Below, piece after piece: positions 31,733-40,518 of a DNA stretch of 64,000 nucleotides. Positions within the stretch are counted from its first letter, which is position 1. Every line of letters starts with the position of its first letter. The stretch comes from Luteibacter sp. dw_328. Its GTDB lineage: Bacteria > Pseudomonadota > Gammaproteobacteria > Xanthomonadales > Rhodanobacteraceae. The notes under the pieces are model-generated. The model saw nothing but the letters and a program-made list of their open reading frames with translations, had not been told where the DNA came from and made no database searches. Location of the stretch: positions 372,001 to 436,000 of the forward strand of contig NZ_JAAVUW010000001.1 in NCBI RefSeq assembly GCF_018449605.1, read 5' to 3'. Position numbers and translations under genes: made by a program.

Positions 31733-32302
31733 ATGGACCATCCGTACCCGAGCCTCTCAGCCGCGTTCGAGCGCTATGCGGCGCGTTTTCCGCGCGAGTC
31801 GGATGTCGTACGTTTCCACGAGTGGCTGCGCGGCGAGGCACGTCCGTTTCACCGCGAGACGCAGAGCGGACACTTCACGGGATCGGCATGGCTGGTGAGT
31901 GCCGACGGCGAGCGCGTCCTGCTGATGCACCACCGCAAGTTGCAGCGCTGGCTGCAGTTAGGCGGGCATGCCGACGGCGATGCGGATCTCTCGGGCGTCG
32001 CCCTGCGCGAGGCGCGGGAGGAATCGGGGCTGGCCGATCTCGAGGTGCTCCCCGAGATCTTCGACATGGACCTGCACGTGATCCCCGCACGCCGCGACGA
32101 GCCCGAGCACTGGCATTACGACGTGCGCTACGTGGTCATCGCCCGTGCCAGCGAGGTGTTTACGGTGAACGTGGAGTCGCTGGCGTTGGCCTGGCGGCCC
32201 ATCGCGGAACTGGCGACCGAGCCGACGGCGGATCCGTCGCTTCGCCGGATGGCCGCCAAGTGGCTGGCCACCCGCCAGCACACGCAGCCGCTGTTGCCGT
32301 AG
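31733..32302 (+). CDS. Nudix hydrolase
   Basis: A 189-residue Nudix enzyme. The box is GGHADGDADLSGVALREARE then ESGL: the REAREESGL half is perfect, but the first Glu of GX5E is Ala (a neighbouring Asp may substitute). Before it stands VLLMHHRKLQRWLQLGGHAD. Such proteins cleave nucleoside diphosphate derivatives; the substrate is not evident. Start ATG 31733 (MDHPYPSLSAAFERYAARF). The stop codon TAG 32300-32302 is provided by a REP element. Confidence 0.82.
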   Translation: MDHPYPSLSAAFERYAARFPRESDVVRFHEWLRGEARPFHRETQSGHFTGSAWLVSADGERVLLMHHRKLQRWLQLGGHADGDADLSGVALREAREESGLADLEVLPEIFDMDLHVIPARRDEPEHWHYDVRYVVIARASEVFTVNVESLALAWRPIAELATEPTADPSLRRMAAKWLATRQHTQPLLP

Positions 32303-32379
32303 GAGCCGATTCATCGGCGATCCCGCGGCAGCGGGCCGGGTTGTCGCGAACACCCATTCGCCGATGAATCGGCTCCCAC
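32299..32379. repeat. REP pair (BIME) overlapping the Nudix stop codon
   Basis: Forward core at 32299-32321 (its TAG is the Nudix stop) and inverse core ending GGCTCCCAC at 32357-32379, with spacer CCCGCGGCAGCGGG. Confidence 0.9.
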
Positions 32380-32393
32380 ATAGGGCGGGGTGA

Positions 32394-32918
32394 TCAGTCG
32401 GCGTACTTCGCCGGTGCCGGGTGCACCGTGCCGCACTGCTTGCACGTGCGTGCGTCGAGCGAGCGGTAGAACTTTTCGAAGACCGGCGGAAAGTCCGATT
32501 CGATGCTGTCGAGGACGAAGTATTCCTCGTAGAGCTTATGGTTGCAGTTCTCGCAGAACCACAGCAGGCCGTCACGCTCACCGGCAACGCGGCGCCGTTC
32601 GACCACGAGGCCGATGGATTCGGGCATGCGTTGCGGGGAATGGGGTGTGCGTGCAGGCAGATAGAAAATCTCGCCCGCGCGGATCGGGATATCCCGTGCC
32701 ACGCCGTCGTCCTGGACCTTGAGCACCATCTCGCCTTCGAGCTGGTAGAAGAACTCGGGGCCTTCGTCGTAGTGATAGTCGGTGCGCGCGTTCGGTCCGC
32801 CGACGATCATGATGATGAAGTCGCCGTCGACGATGCATTTGTTTCCCACCGGCGGCTTGAGCAGCGCGCGGTTCTCGTCGATCCAGCGTTTCAGGTCGAT
32901 GGGGGGTAGCAGGCTCAT
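32394..32918 (-). CDS. nbaC: 3-hydroxyanthranilate 3,4-dioxygenase
   Basis: A 174-residue cupin dioxygenase of the kynurenine pathway; it opens the ring of 3-hydroxyanthranilate. Iron ligands lie in [20 protein letters not shown] (His, Glu) and [12 protein letters not shown] (His). The C-terminal rubredoxin-like metal site has two CxxC motifs ([15 protein letters not shown] and [12 protein letters not shown]), as in bacterial enzymes. Start ATG 32918, length typical (about 174-176). Other kynurenine genes are not in the window. Confidence 0.93.
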   Translation of the reverse strand: MSLLPPIDLKRWIDENRALLKPPVGNKCIVDGDFIIMIVGGPNARTDYHYDEGPEFFYQLEGEMVLKVQDDGVARDIPIRAGEIFYLPARTPHSPQRMPESIGLVVERRRVAGERDGLLWFCENCNHKLYEEYFVLDSIESDFPPVFEKFYRSLDARTCKQCGTVHPAPAKYAD

Positions 32919-32958
32919 GGGAGGGCACCGTCAAGACGTTCGCACATCTTACCCGTGT

Positions 32959-33038
32959 GTAGGAGCCGATTCATCGGCGATCCCGCGCAGCGGGCCAGGT
33001 CGTCGCGAACACCCTATCGCCGATGAATCGGCTCCTGC
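32959..33038. repeat. REP pair (BIME)
   Basis: Forward core at 32959-32981 and inverse core (ending GGCTCCTGC) at 33016-33038, with spacer CCCGCGCAGCGGG. It separates the dioxygenase gene from the oxidoreductase gene, in the shared promoter region of a divergent pair. Confidence 0.85.
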
Positions 33039-33162
33039 CGGGGAAAGTGGCGGGCAAAGTAGCGGGCAGGGTGGCGAGCGCGGTGGCCTTCGCACCTCCG
33101 GTACTTCCACAGGTCCGCTCACTGCCGTAAAACTCACGCTCCCTGCCGAAGGATCCCGCCCC

Positions 33163-34437
33163 ATGCCGTCGTGGTACCACGAACGCGCTCCCGTGCCGCC
33201 GCTTCGCCCCCCGCCGGAAGGCCGGCGCGAAGCCTCGGTCGTGATCGTGGGCGGCGGTTTCGCCGGGCTGAACACCGCGCTCGGCCTCGCCGCACGCGGC
33301 GTGCGGGACATCGTGTTGCTGGAATCGAAGTCGATCGGCTTCGGTGCGTCGGGACGCAACGGCGGCTTCGTCTTCGCCGGGTACTCGCTCGGCGAGAAGG
33401 CGTTGCTGGAGCGGGCTGGGCCCGAGCGGGCACGGGCCCTCTATGGCCGCACCGTCGACGCGGTGAACCTCATTCGCGAGCGCATCGCGGCCTGGTCCAT
33501 CGACTGCGATGCGGTCGACGCCGGGGTGGTCTGGGCGAACTGGTTCCGTGATGCGGGCGTGCTCCGTTCTCGCCAGCAGCTGCTCGCCGAGCGCTTCGGC
33601 GCCGACTGGCAGTGGATTCCTGCCGATGCCATGCATGAGTTCGTGCACAGTGAGCGCTATCACGACGGTCTCTACGAACGAAACGCCCTGCACATCGATC
33701 CACTGGCGTATGCGCGTGGGCTTGCAGGTGCGGCGGAAGCGGCTGGTGTGTCGATCCACGAAGGATCGCGCGTGCGCATGCTGGAACGTCACGGTCCACG
33801 CTGGGTGTTGCGGGTGGGTGGGGCAGAGATCGAAACGGCCAACGTGGTCCTTGCCTGCGGTGGCTATCTGGCTGGCCTGGACCGACGCATCGATCGCGCG
33901 GTTCTGCCGATTGCGACCTACGTGATGGTAACCGAGCCGCTGGGCGACCGCCTCGCCGCCTGCCTTCGCACGCGTGCGGCAATCTACGACACGCGCTTCG
34001 CTTTCGATTATTACCGTCCCCTGCAGGACACGCGCCTGCTCTGGGGTGGTCGGATTTCGATTCGCGATCGCGCTCCGGCGGCGGTCAAGCGTCTGCTGAA
34101 GCGTGACCTCGAGCGTGTCTTTCCTTCACTCGAAGGCGTTCGGATAGAGCAGGCGTGGTCGGGATTGATGAGTTACGCGCGCCACGAAATGCCCCAGGTC
34201 GGCACGCATGGAAACGGCCTGTGGTACGCCCAGGCCTTCGGTGGGCATGGTCTGGCTCCCACGTGCGCCGCGGGCGAGGCTCTGGCGGATGCGATCGCCG
34301 GCGGGGACACGTCGCTGGCGGCGTATGCCGGCTTCGGGCTCGATCCGGTGCACCGGCCGTTCGGGTATCTGGCAGCGCAGGGCGCGTACTGGAAGGCGGA
34401 GCTGGCGGACTGGTTCAAGTCGCGGCTGGAAGGGTGA
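33163..34437 (+). CDS. FAD-dependent oxidoreductase (DAO/PuuB-like)
   Basis: A 424-residue D-amino-acid-oxidase-fold enzyme. The FAD-binding Rossmann motif is SVVIVGGGFAGLNTALGLAA (residues 26-45), with IGFGASGRNGGFVFAGYSLG as the typical OrdL/PuuB-type second loop, and VVLACGGYLAGLDRRI plus QAFGGHGLAPTCAAGEALAD near the C-terminus. It resembles gamma-glutamylputrescine oxidase-type or other small-molecule amine oxidases; the substrate is not known. Start ATG 33163 has AAGGA nine bases upstream; an open upstream extension is REP-derived and not coding. Confidence 0.85.
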   Translation: MPSWYHERAPVPPLRPPPEGRREASVVIVGGGFAGLNTALGLAARGVRDIVLLESKSIGFGASGRNGGFVFAGYSLGEKALLERAGPERARALYGRTVDAVNLIRERIAAWSIDCDAVDAGVVWANWFRDAGVLRSRQQLLAERFGADWQWIPADAMHEFVHSERYHDGLYERNALHIDPLAYARGLAGAAEAAGVSIHEGSRVRMLERHGPRWVLRVGGAEIETANVVLACGGYLAGLDRRIDRAVLPIATYVMVTEPLGDRLAACLRTRAAIYDTRFAFDYYRPLQDTRLLWGGRISIRDRAPAAVKRLLKRDLERVFPSLEGVRIEQAWSGLMSYARHEMPQVGTHGNGLWYAQAFGGHGLAPTCAAGEALADAIAGGDTSLAAYAGFGLDPVHRPFGYLAAQGAYWKAELADWFKSRLEG

Positions 34438-34460
34438 ATGGCTTAGGCCGCCTGGGAAAC

Positions 34461-35384
34461 TCAGTGCGAACCCCGATCCAGCCAGACCAGGATGCCTTGC
34501 GCATTCAGGCGGATATCGATTTTCAGCAGCTTGACGATAGCGTCCCTGGGCATCGTCACGCCCTGGCGCCGTGCGCGGTCCACGTAAAGATCGGCGAACT
34601 CCGCTTCGATGCGTTGCTCGCGGTCTGCGACCGTTGCGTGTCGTTTCGCGATCGCCACCATGGCGTCGATCGTCTCATGTAGATCGCCTGCGAGGCGGGC
34701 CACTTCCGTAACGCGGCCATAGTGCGTGAGGTACATCGCCTCAGGCTCATAGCCAAGCATGCGGTCGATGGAATGGTGTGCCGCGTCGGGTTCGAACTGG
34801 ACGGGCGACGTGGTAGGAATGATGAAGGCGCCGCCGGGCGAATCGAGTTCGCGGTAGGAGAGGCCGAAGATGTCACCGGTAAAAAACGCGTTGGAGCGAT
34901 CGTCGTGGATCGCTATGTGGTGGCGTGCGTGTCCCGGTGTGTCCAGGCACAGGAGTGCGCGTCCCGCGAGATCGACGACGAAACCGTCATGCGCTTCGAC
35001 GACCCGATCGGCCGGCACCGCGGCGATCTCGCCGTAACTGCGTCGGACTTCCTCTTCGCCGTAGACACCGGCTGCGCCAGCGATCAGGGCGGAGGGATCG
35101 ATCATGTGCCGCGCGCCGCGTGGGTGCACGGCGAGCTTCGCGTAGGGCAGGTGCTTCATCAGCTGGCCCGCGCCACCCGCGTGGTCGAGATGCACGTGCG
35201 TGAGGATGACCCAGTCGATGTCCTTCGCCTCGAGGTCGGCCGCTTTTATCGCATCGAGAAAATGCGGCAGCGAATGCGTCGTGCCGCTGTCGATAAAGGC
35301 CCCACGACCGCGTTCCACCACGAGGTAGGCGGCGTCAAACGTCGGGCGGCCGAAGCCGGTGTCGATGGTGTGGATGCCGTGCAT
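34461..35384 (-). CDS. MBL-fold metallo-hydrolase
   Basis: A 307-residue metallo-beta-lactamase-fold protein starting MHGIHTIDTGFGRPTFDAAY. The metal-binding motif is ILTHVHLDHAGGAGQLMKHL (HxHxDH), with CLDTPGHARHHIAIHDD, FFTGDIFG and the last His in YLTHYGRVTEVARLAG. The size and C-terminal extension resemble the broad hydrolase branch rather than a true lactamase. An open upstream extension (to 35732) is REP/gene-free DNA and is not included. It converges with the FAD oxidoreductase gene. Confidence 0.82.
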   Translation of the reverse strand: MHGIHTIDTGFGRPTFDAAYLVVERGRGAFIDSGTTHSLPHFLDAIKAADLEAKDIDWVILTHVHLDHAGGAGQLMKHLPYAKLAVHPRGARHMIDPSALIAGAAGVYGEEEVRRSYGEIAAVPADRVVEAHDGFVVDLAGRALLCLDTPGHARHHIAIHDDRSNAFFTGDIFGLSYRELDSPGGAFIIPTTSPVQFEPDAAHHSIDRMLGYEPEAMYLTHYGRVTEVARLAGDLHETIDAMVAIAKRHATVADREQRIEAEFADLYVDRARRQGVTMPRDAIVKLLKIDIRLNAQGILVWLDRGSH

Positions 35385-35404
35385 CGGCCAAGCATATTCC
35401 AATT

Positions 35405-35427
35405 GTAGGAGCCGATTCATTGGCGAA
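35405..35427 (+). repeat. Single REP copy (unpaired)
   Basis: GTAGGAGCCGATTCATTGGC..., one base from the consensus; no inverse partner is near. It lies just upstream of the MBL gene start. Confidence 0.75.
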
Positions 35428-35469
35428 AGGCCGGTCGCTACGCGCCCGATGTAACCAGCGGCGTTCGCC

Positions 35470-35511
35470 GCGGCGGGCGCGGACGTCGCGGCGGGCGCGG
35501 ACGTCGCGGCG
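35470..35511 (+). repeat. Tandem 18-base repeat
   Basis: GCGGCGGGCGCGGACGTC occurs twice in a row (35470-35487, 35488-35505) with a partial third copy (GCGGCG, 35506-35511). Confidence 0.85.
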
Positions 35512-35517
35512 CAGAGC

Positions 35518-35651
35518 CTTCGGTGTCCACCCTCGCTGCTCAGACACGTCCTCCGCGTTTCGTACCGGAAAGGCCGCTGCGCGGCCGTGTACTTATTTGG
35601 CCTACGGCCGATCCACTTGTGCGGAACTCGCCTCGAGGGTGGGCACCGAAG
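35518..35651. other. Structured gene-free element bounded by an 18-base inverted repeat
   Basis: CTTCGGTGTCCACCCTCG (35518-35535) pairs with CGAGGGTGGGCACCGAAG (35634-35651) with a single G-T type mismatch. Inside are smaller hairpins, GGCCGC-TGC-GCGGCC (35572-35586) and GGCC-TAC-GGCC (about 35599-35609). No ribosome-binding site or recognisable gene was found between 35385 and 35898; this could be a structured RNA, a MITE-like repeat or a decayed element. Confidence 0.45.
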
Positions 35652-35898
35652 ACTCTTCCCATCCCTGAGGTTCGTGGGGTCGAGCCGACGAAGCAAGGCC
35701 GCTTCGGCTGCTGGTCCGTCGCCATCGTCCAACGGTCAACCGCGTCGCGCCGGTCGCGATCGTCCTCGCGAGCCGCCCAAGTGTACGAAGCGACGGCAAA
35801 GCCGAGCCCGCGAGGCCGAAGGCGAGCCATGCGCGAGGTGCGTAAGAATGCCCGGCAAGAACGCCGGGCGCCCGGGCCCCGGTAATCCACGATGAACC
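35652..35898. other. Gene-free stretch
   Basis: Open frames exist on both strands but are Arg/Pro/Ser-rich and have no homology that I recognise. Several short inverted pairs are present. I see no gene here. Confidence 0.35.
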
Positions 35899-35926
35899 AA
35901 AAAAAAGCCCCGGCGTTAGCCGGGGC
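35899..35926 (-). terminator. Rho-independent terminator after fadA
   Basis: Stem GCCCCGGC (35907-35914), loop GTTA, stem GCCGGGGC (35919-35926); on the minus strand it is followed by eight T. It lies 22 bases after the fadA stop. Confidence 0.9.
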
Positions 35927-35948
35927 CCGATTGTCGGACGTGAGGTTG

Positions 35949-37157
35949 TTACAGCGCTTCGAAAATACCTGCGGCGCCCATGCCGGTGCCGATGCACATG
36001 GTGACCATGCCGTACTTCTGCTTGCGACGGCGCAGGCCGTGGATCAGCGTGGCAGCGCGGATGGCGCCGGTGGCACCGAGCGGGTGGCCGAGGGCAATCG
36101 CGCCGCCAAGCGGGTTCACCTTGGACGGGTCGAGGCCGAGGTCACGAATGACGGCCAGCGCCTGCGCGGCGAAGGCTTCGTTGAGCTCGATCCAGTCCAG
36201 CTGGTCCTGGGTGATGCCCGTCTGCTTGAGTGCCTTGGGAATCGCTTCCTTCGGACCGATGCCCATGATGTCCGGCGCGACGCCGGCTACGGAAAAGCCG
36301 ACGAAGCGTGCCAGCGGGGTCAGGCCGTAATCCTTGATCGCTTTCTCGCTGGCGATCAACAGGGCGCCGGCACCGTCGGACATCTGCGAGGAATTGCCCG
36401 CCGTGACCGAACCGCCGAACTGGCCGTTACGGAACACCGGGCGCAGCTTGCTCAGCACCTCGAACGTGGTGTCCTTACGCGGACCCTCATCCGTATCGAT
36501 GATGCGACGGTCTTCGCGGATGCTGTGGTTGAGCAGGTCCGGGTAGCGGTCGTCGAGCTGGAACGGCGTGATCTCGTCCTTGAACTCGCCTGCGGCGATG
36601 GCCGCGAAGGCCCGCTCGTGCGATTGCAGGGCAAAGCGGTCCTGGTCCTCGCGGCTGACCTTCCAGCGCTCGGCGACCTTCTCGGCGGTGATGCCCATGC
36701 CGAAGGCGATCGCGCGGTTTTCGTCGTTCTCGAAGATCGCCGGGTTCATGGCGATCTTGTGGCCCATCATCGGCACCATGCTCATCGACTCGGTACCGCC
36801 GGCGAGCATGAGGTCGGCCTCACCCAGGCGGATGCGGTCGGCGGCCATGGCGATGGCCTGCACGCCGGACGAGCAGAAACGGTTGATCGTGACGCCCGGT
36901 ACCTGTTCCGGCAGACCGGCCAGCAGCACGCCGATGCGAGCGACGTTCATGCCTTGCTCCGCTTCGGGCATGGCACAGCCGATGATGGCGTCGGTAATCA
37001 GTGCCGGGTCGATGCCTGGGGCTTGTTCGATGACGGCGCGGATGACGTGCGCGAGCAGGTCGTCCGGGCGGGTATTGCGGAACACGCCGCGCGGCGCCTT
37101 GCCTACCGGGGTGCGGGTGGCGGCGACGATGTAGGCATCTTGCACTTGCTTGCTCAT
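35949..37157 (-). CDS. fadA: Acetyl-CoA acyltransferase (3-ketoacyl-CoA thiolase)
   Basis: A 402-residue thiolase, last step of fatty-acid beta-oxidation. Catalytic Cys lies in TINRFCSSGVQAIAMAADRI (about residue 90), the His in NPLGGAIALGHPLGATGAIR, and the second Cys in TMCIGTGMGAAGIFEAL at the end. The length is normal. It is the last gene of the tetR-fadN-fadA unit, 52 bases after fadN, and is followed by a strong terminator. Confidence 0.92.
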   Translation of the reverse strand: MSKQVQDAYIVAATRTPVGKAPRGVFRNTRPDDLLAHVIRAVIEQAPGIDPALITDAIIGCAMPEAEQGMNVARIGVLLAGLPEQVPGVTINRFCSSGVQAIAMAADRIRLGEADLMLAGGTESMSMVPMMGHKIAMNPAIFENDENRAIAFGMGITAEKVAERWKVSREDQDRFALQSHERAFAAIAAGEFKDEITPFQLDDRYPDLLNHSIREDRRIIDTDEGPRKDTTFEVLSKLRPVFRNGQFGGSVTAGNSSQMSDGAGALLIASEKAIKDYGLTPLARFVGFSVAGVAPDIMGIGPKEAIPKALKQTGITQDQLDWIELNEAFAAQALAVIRDLGLDPSKVNPLGGAIALGHPLGATGAIRAATLIHGLRRRKQKYGMVTMCIGTGMGAAGIFEAL

Positions 37158-37209
37158 GGGGTGGTTCCTTTAAGTGGGAAAGTCGTCAGGCGTAAGAGCG
37201 CGTGGCGCG

Positions 37210-39579
37210 TCAGTTACGCAGCGGCTTCCCCGTCGTCATCGTGTGCGCGATACGGGCCTGGGTCTTTTCGGTCTGCGCCAGTTCGACGAAGTGACGACGC
37301 TCGAGGGCGAGCAGCCAGGTTTCGTCCACCGGCGAACCGCGTTCGATCCGACCGCCCGAGAGGGTGTCGGCGATGCGGCTGGCGATGTCGATGTCGTGCG
37401 GCGAGGCGAAGTAGCCCTCGGCCATGTTCGCCAGCGAGGCCTTGAAGGTCGCCGTGGACGTGTCGCCGGCAGCGGTGATCGCGCGCGCCGGCATCGGCGG
37501 ACGGTAGCCGGACTCGGCCAGCGCGATCGCCTGGGCCTTGGCGACATGCAGTACTTCATAGGTGTTGAAGACGATGATGTCGTCCTTGCGCAGCAAGCCC
37601 AGCGACTTGGCCTCGATCGCACTGGTCGACACCTTCGCCATGGCGACGGTCTCGAAGATCTTCTTCAGGTATTCGAACGGGTCTTCCGGGTTCGCCTGCC
37701 ACGCACGCACGGCGAACTCCTTCAGGCCACCACCAGCGGGCAGCAGGCCCACGCCGGCCTCGACCAGACCGATGTAGCTCTCCAGCGCCGCGACGGTGCG
37801 CGCCGAATGCATCTGGAACTCGCAGCCGCCACCGAGGGCAAGGCCACGAACCGCGGAGACCACCGGCACCAGCGAGTACTTGATGCGCATGCTGGTGGCC
37901 TGGAAGTTCGCCACCATCGCTTCGAACTCGGCGAGCTTGCCGGCCTTGAGCAGACCCAGCGCGCCCTTGAGGTCCGCACCGGCCGAGAACGGCTCGGACG
38001 GCTGCCACAGCACGACACCGCGGAACTGCTGCTCGGCAAGGCCGATCGCATGCTGAATGCCGTCGAGCACGTGGTCGTTCACCGTGTGCATCTTGGTCTT
38101 GAACGAGATCACGCCGATGTCGTCGCCGCTGGTCCACAGGCGTACGCCGTCGTTCTCCCAGACCGTGGTGCCCTGGTCGAATTTCTCGCCCAGGATCGGA
38201 TCCGGGAACGCCTGGCGCTTGTACACCGGATGCGTCGAACGCGGCTTCTCGGCGTTGGCGCTGGCCGAGTACGAACCCGCTTTGCCGTGCACGCCCGTGC
38301 GGCCGTCGGTGACCCAGGCGGGCAGGGGTGCGCTGCTCATGGTCTTGCCGGCGGCGATGTCTTCGGCGATCCAGCCAGCGATCTGCTGCCAGCCGGCGGA
38401 CTGCCAGATCTCGAAGGGACCGAGCTTCCAGCCGTAGCCCCAGCGGATGGCAAAGTCGACGTCACGCGCCGTCTCGGCGATGTCGGCCAGGTGGTAGGCG
38501 GTGTAATGGAACAGGTCGCGGAACACGGACCAGAGGAACTGTGCCTGAGGGTCCGACGACGCGCGGAGCTTCGCGAACTTCTCGGCGGGATCCTTGATGG
38601 CGAGAATGGCGGACACGTCGTCCGACGCTTTCTGCTCGGAAACGCGGTAATCCTGCTTCTGCAGGTCGAGCACCACGATGTCCTTGCCGGCCTTGCGGTA
38701 GAAGCCCGCACCGGCCTTCTGGCCCAGCGCGCCCTTGTCGATCAGGCCCTTCAGCCACACCGGCGGCTGGAAGTACTTGTGCCACGGGTCGTCGGGCAGG
38801 GTGTCGCCCATCGTCTTGATCACATGGGCGAGGGTGTCCAGGCCGACGACGTCGGCCGTGCGATACGTGGCGCTCTTCGGGCGGCCGATGGCCGGACCGG
38901 TCAGTGCGTCGGCGGTGTCGAAGCCCAGGCCGAACTGCTCAGTGTGGTGCATGGTGGAGAGCATCGAGAACACACCGATGCGGTTACCGATGAAGTTCGG
39001 GGTGTCCTTGGCGTAGACCACGCCCTTGCCCAGGGTGGTCGTCAGGAAGGCTTCGAGGCCTTCGAGCACGCCCTTTTCTGTCAGGCGGGTAGGGATCAGC
39101 TCGACCAGGTGCATGTAACGCGGCGGATTGAAGAAGTGCACGCCGGTGAAACGGTGGCGCATGTCTTCCGGCAATGCCTCTGCCAGGCCGTTGATCGACA
39201 GGCCCGAGGTGTTGCTCGCCAGCACGGCGGTCGCGGACACGTGCGGCGCGATCTTCTGGTAGAGGTCGAGCTTCCAGTCCATGCGCTCGGCGATCGCTTC
39301 GATCACCAGGTCGACGTCGGCCAGCAGGGCGAGGTCGTCCTCATAGTTGGCCGGGATGATCGCGGCGGCCAGGCCTTTCTCGGCCAGCGGCGCCGGTGAG
39401 AGCTTGGCGAGGTTGGCGATCGCCTTGAGGGCGATGCCGCTCTTCGGGCCTTCCTTCGAGGGAAGGTCGAAAAGCACGGTTTCCACGTTGGCGTTCGTCA
39501 GGTGCGCGGCAATCTGCGCGCCCATGACGCCGGCGCCGAGTACTGCGGCCTTGCGAATGCGTAACGGTGTTGCAGTCAT
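37210..39579 (-). CDS. fadN: 3-hydroxyacyl-CoA dehydrogenase/enoyl-CoA hydratase, FadN-type order
   Basis: A 789-residue multifunctional beta-oxidation enzyme. The NAD-binding dehydrogenase domain comes first (AAVLGAGVMGAQIAAHLTNA, residues 10-30; SNTSGLSINGLAEALP; GVHFFNPPRYMHLVELIPT), a second dehydrogenase C-domain follows, and the enoyl-CoA hydratase-like domain is C-terminal (FSAGADLKGALG, RGLALGGGCEFQMHSART). This order is the reverse of classical FadB and matches B. subtilis FadN. Together with FadA it completes a beta-oxidation cycle. It lies 34 bases after the TetR gene. Confidence 0.9.
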   Translation of the reverse strand: MTATPLRIRKAAVLGAGVMGAQIAAHLTNANVETVLFDLPSKEGPKSGIALKAIANLAKLSPAPLAEKGLAAAIIPANYEDDLALLADVDLVIEAIAERMDWKLDLYQKIAPHVSATAVLASNTSGLSINGLAEALPEDMRHRFTGVHFFNPPRYMHLVELIPTRLTEKGVLEGLEAFLTTTLGKGVVYAKDTPNFIGNRIGVFSMLSTMHHTEQFGLGFDTADALTGPAIGRPKSATYRTADVVGLDTLAHVIKTMGDTLPDDPWHKYFQPPVWLKGLIDKGALGQKAGAGFYRKAGKDIVVLDLQKQDYRVSEQKASDDVSAILAIKDPAEKFAKLRASSDPQAQFLWSVFRDLFHYTAYHLADIAETARDVDFAIRWGYGWKLGPFEIWQSAGWQQIAGWIAEDIAAGKTMSSAPLPAWVTDGRTGVHGKAGSYSASANAEKPRSTHPVYKRQAFPDPILGEKFDQGTTVWENDGVRLWTSGDDIGVISFKTKMHTVNDHVLDGIQHAIGLAEQQFRGVVLWQPSEPFSAGADLKGALGLLKAGKLAEFEAMVANFQATSMRIKYSLVPVVSAVRGLALGGGCEFQMHSARTVAALESYIGLVEAGVGLLPAGGGLKEFAVRAWQANPEDPFEYLKKIFETVAMAKVSTSAIEAKSLGLLRKDDIIVFNTYEVLHVAKAQAIALAESGYRPPMPARAITAAGDTSTATFKASLANMAEGYFASPHDIDIASRIADTLSGGRIERGSPVDETWLLALERRHFVELAQTEKTQARIAHTMTTGKPLRN

Positions 39580-39613
39580 GGTGATCTCCGGGGGTGCAAA
39601 GGATCGTCCGCGG

Positions 39614-40276
39614 TCAGCGAGTGGCCGTGGAGGTCGAAACGGAAGGATTGCGCAGGCCGGCTGCGGCGAAGCGGATCAGGTGCTCGGCGGCGGTTTCGCG
39701 GTGGTCGCGCTCGTCGACGTCACTCTTGCGCTGGATGATGCCGAAGTCGGCCATCGCGTACGTCAGCGCGCCGGTGACGATGTCCAGGCGCCAGTAGATT
39801 TCGTCCTTCGCCAGGCCAGGCAGCAGTCGGGCGAATTCACCGGCGAACTGGCGCAGTACATGGCCATAGTTCTCGGACAGGAACTTGCGCAGGGTCTCGT
39901 TGTGTTCGGCGTAGGCTCGGGCCAGGACCCTGACAAAGGCCGCGGCGCCGCCATCGTTCCGGGACAGGTCCAGCGCCGGGCGGATATAGGCGTCGAGGAC
40001 GTCCTCCAGGGAGGTGTCTTCCTGGCCCGCGACCTTGGCCAGGGCGGCTAGGCGCCGGGTATTCAGCTCATCCAGTCGGCGGCGGAACACCTCCTCGATG
40101 AGCTTGTCCTTCGAGCCGAAGTGATAATTCACCGCCGCCAGATTGACCCGGGCCGCTGCCGTGACCTGGCGGAGCGAGGCCCCGGCGAAGCCGTGGGTGG
40201 CAAATAGGGCCTCGGCGGCGCCCAGGATCCGCTCCTTGGTGCTGCGTTCGCGGGACGCGTAGGGTGCGCTCGTCAT
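39614..40276 (-). CDS. TetR family regulator, probable PsrA-like control of fatty-acid degradation
   Basis: A 220-residue TetR repressor. The helix-turn-helix is ERILGAAEALFATHGFAGAS, LRQVTAAARVNLAAVNYHFG and SKDKLIEEVFRRRLDELN; the rest is a helical ligand domain. It is the first gene of the unit with fadN and fadA, so its ligand is likely an acyl-CoA or fatty acid, as for PsrA of Pseudomonas. The perfect palindrome TCAAACGATCGTTTGA lies 31-46 bases upstream of the start and is the obvious autoregulatory operator. Confidence 0.85.
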   Translation of the reverse strand: MTSAPYASRERSTKERILGAAEALFATHGFAGASLRQVTAAARVNLAAVNYHFGSKDKLIEEVFRRRLDELNTRRLAALAKVAGQEDTSLEDVLDAYIRPALDLSRNDGGAAAFVRVLARAYAEHNETLRKFLSENYGHVLRQFAGEFARLLPGLAKDEIYWRLDIVTGALTYAMADFGIIQRKSDVDERDHRETAAEHLIRFAAAGLRNPSVSTSTATR

Positions 40277-40306
40277 GTCGGCGACTCCGGAGGCGGGTGG
40301 TTTGAA

Positions 40307-40322
40307 TCAAACGATCGTTTGA
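40307..40322. promoter_or_regulatory. Palindromic operator for the TetR/PsrA-like regulator
   Basis: TCAAACGATCGTTTGA is a perfect 16-base palindrome just upstream of the TetR gene. It fits the CAAAC-N-GTTTG pattern described for PsrA-type regulators. No second copy is seen in front of fadN or fadA, consistent with one operon. Confidence 0.75.
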
Positions 40323-40391
40323 GAATACGCCTGGGCCCTTGGGCGGGTCAATCTGCAACCGCACATCCCTGCAAACGGCTTGCGATTGAGC

Positions 40392-40397
40392 TAGAAT
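40392..40397 (+). promoter_or_regulatory. Candidate -10 element for ndk
   Basis: TAGAAT at 40392-40397 with CTGCAA 17 bases upstream (40369-40374) resembles a sigma-70 promoter about 120 bases before ndk. Weak evidence. Confidence 0.35.
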
Positions 40398-40518
40398 CTG
40401 TCAAGATTTCGTGAGCTAAGTCCGTCATTCGTGACGGCTTTGGCCCCAGACTTTCACCAGGCGTCCCCAGAGGCGCTGGCAACCTTATTTGTCTTTTCTC
40501 ATTTCCCGGAGCATCCGT

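Noticed and set aside
32782-33162. Upstream extension of the FAD oxidoreductase frame through the REP pair
   Set aside because: It runs through REP DNA and antisense of the dioxygenase gene; AAGGA before ATG 33163 marks the real start.
35385-35732. Upstream extension of the MBL hydrolase frame
   Set aside because: Composition is REP-derived and low complexity (AAxxTSAPAA type); family homologues start at MHGIHTIDTG.
35540-35890. 116-residue minus-strand frame reading MDYRGPGARRSC...
   Set aside because: No ribosome-binding site, biased composition and full of hairpins; more likely a structured repeat than a gene.
37174-39399. 741-codon plus-strand frame across fadN
   Set aside because: Antisense shadow of fadN with no start site and no domain.
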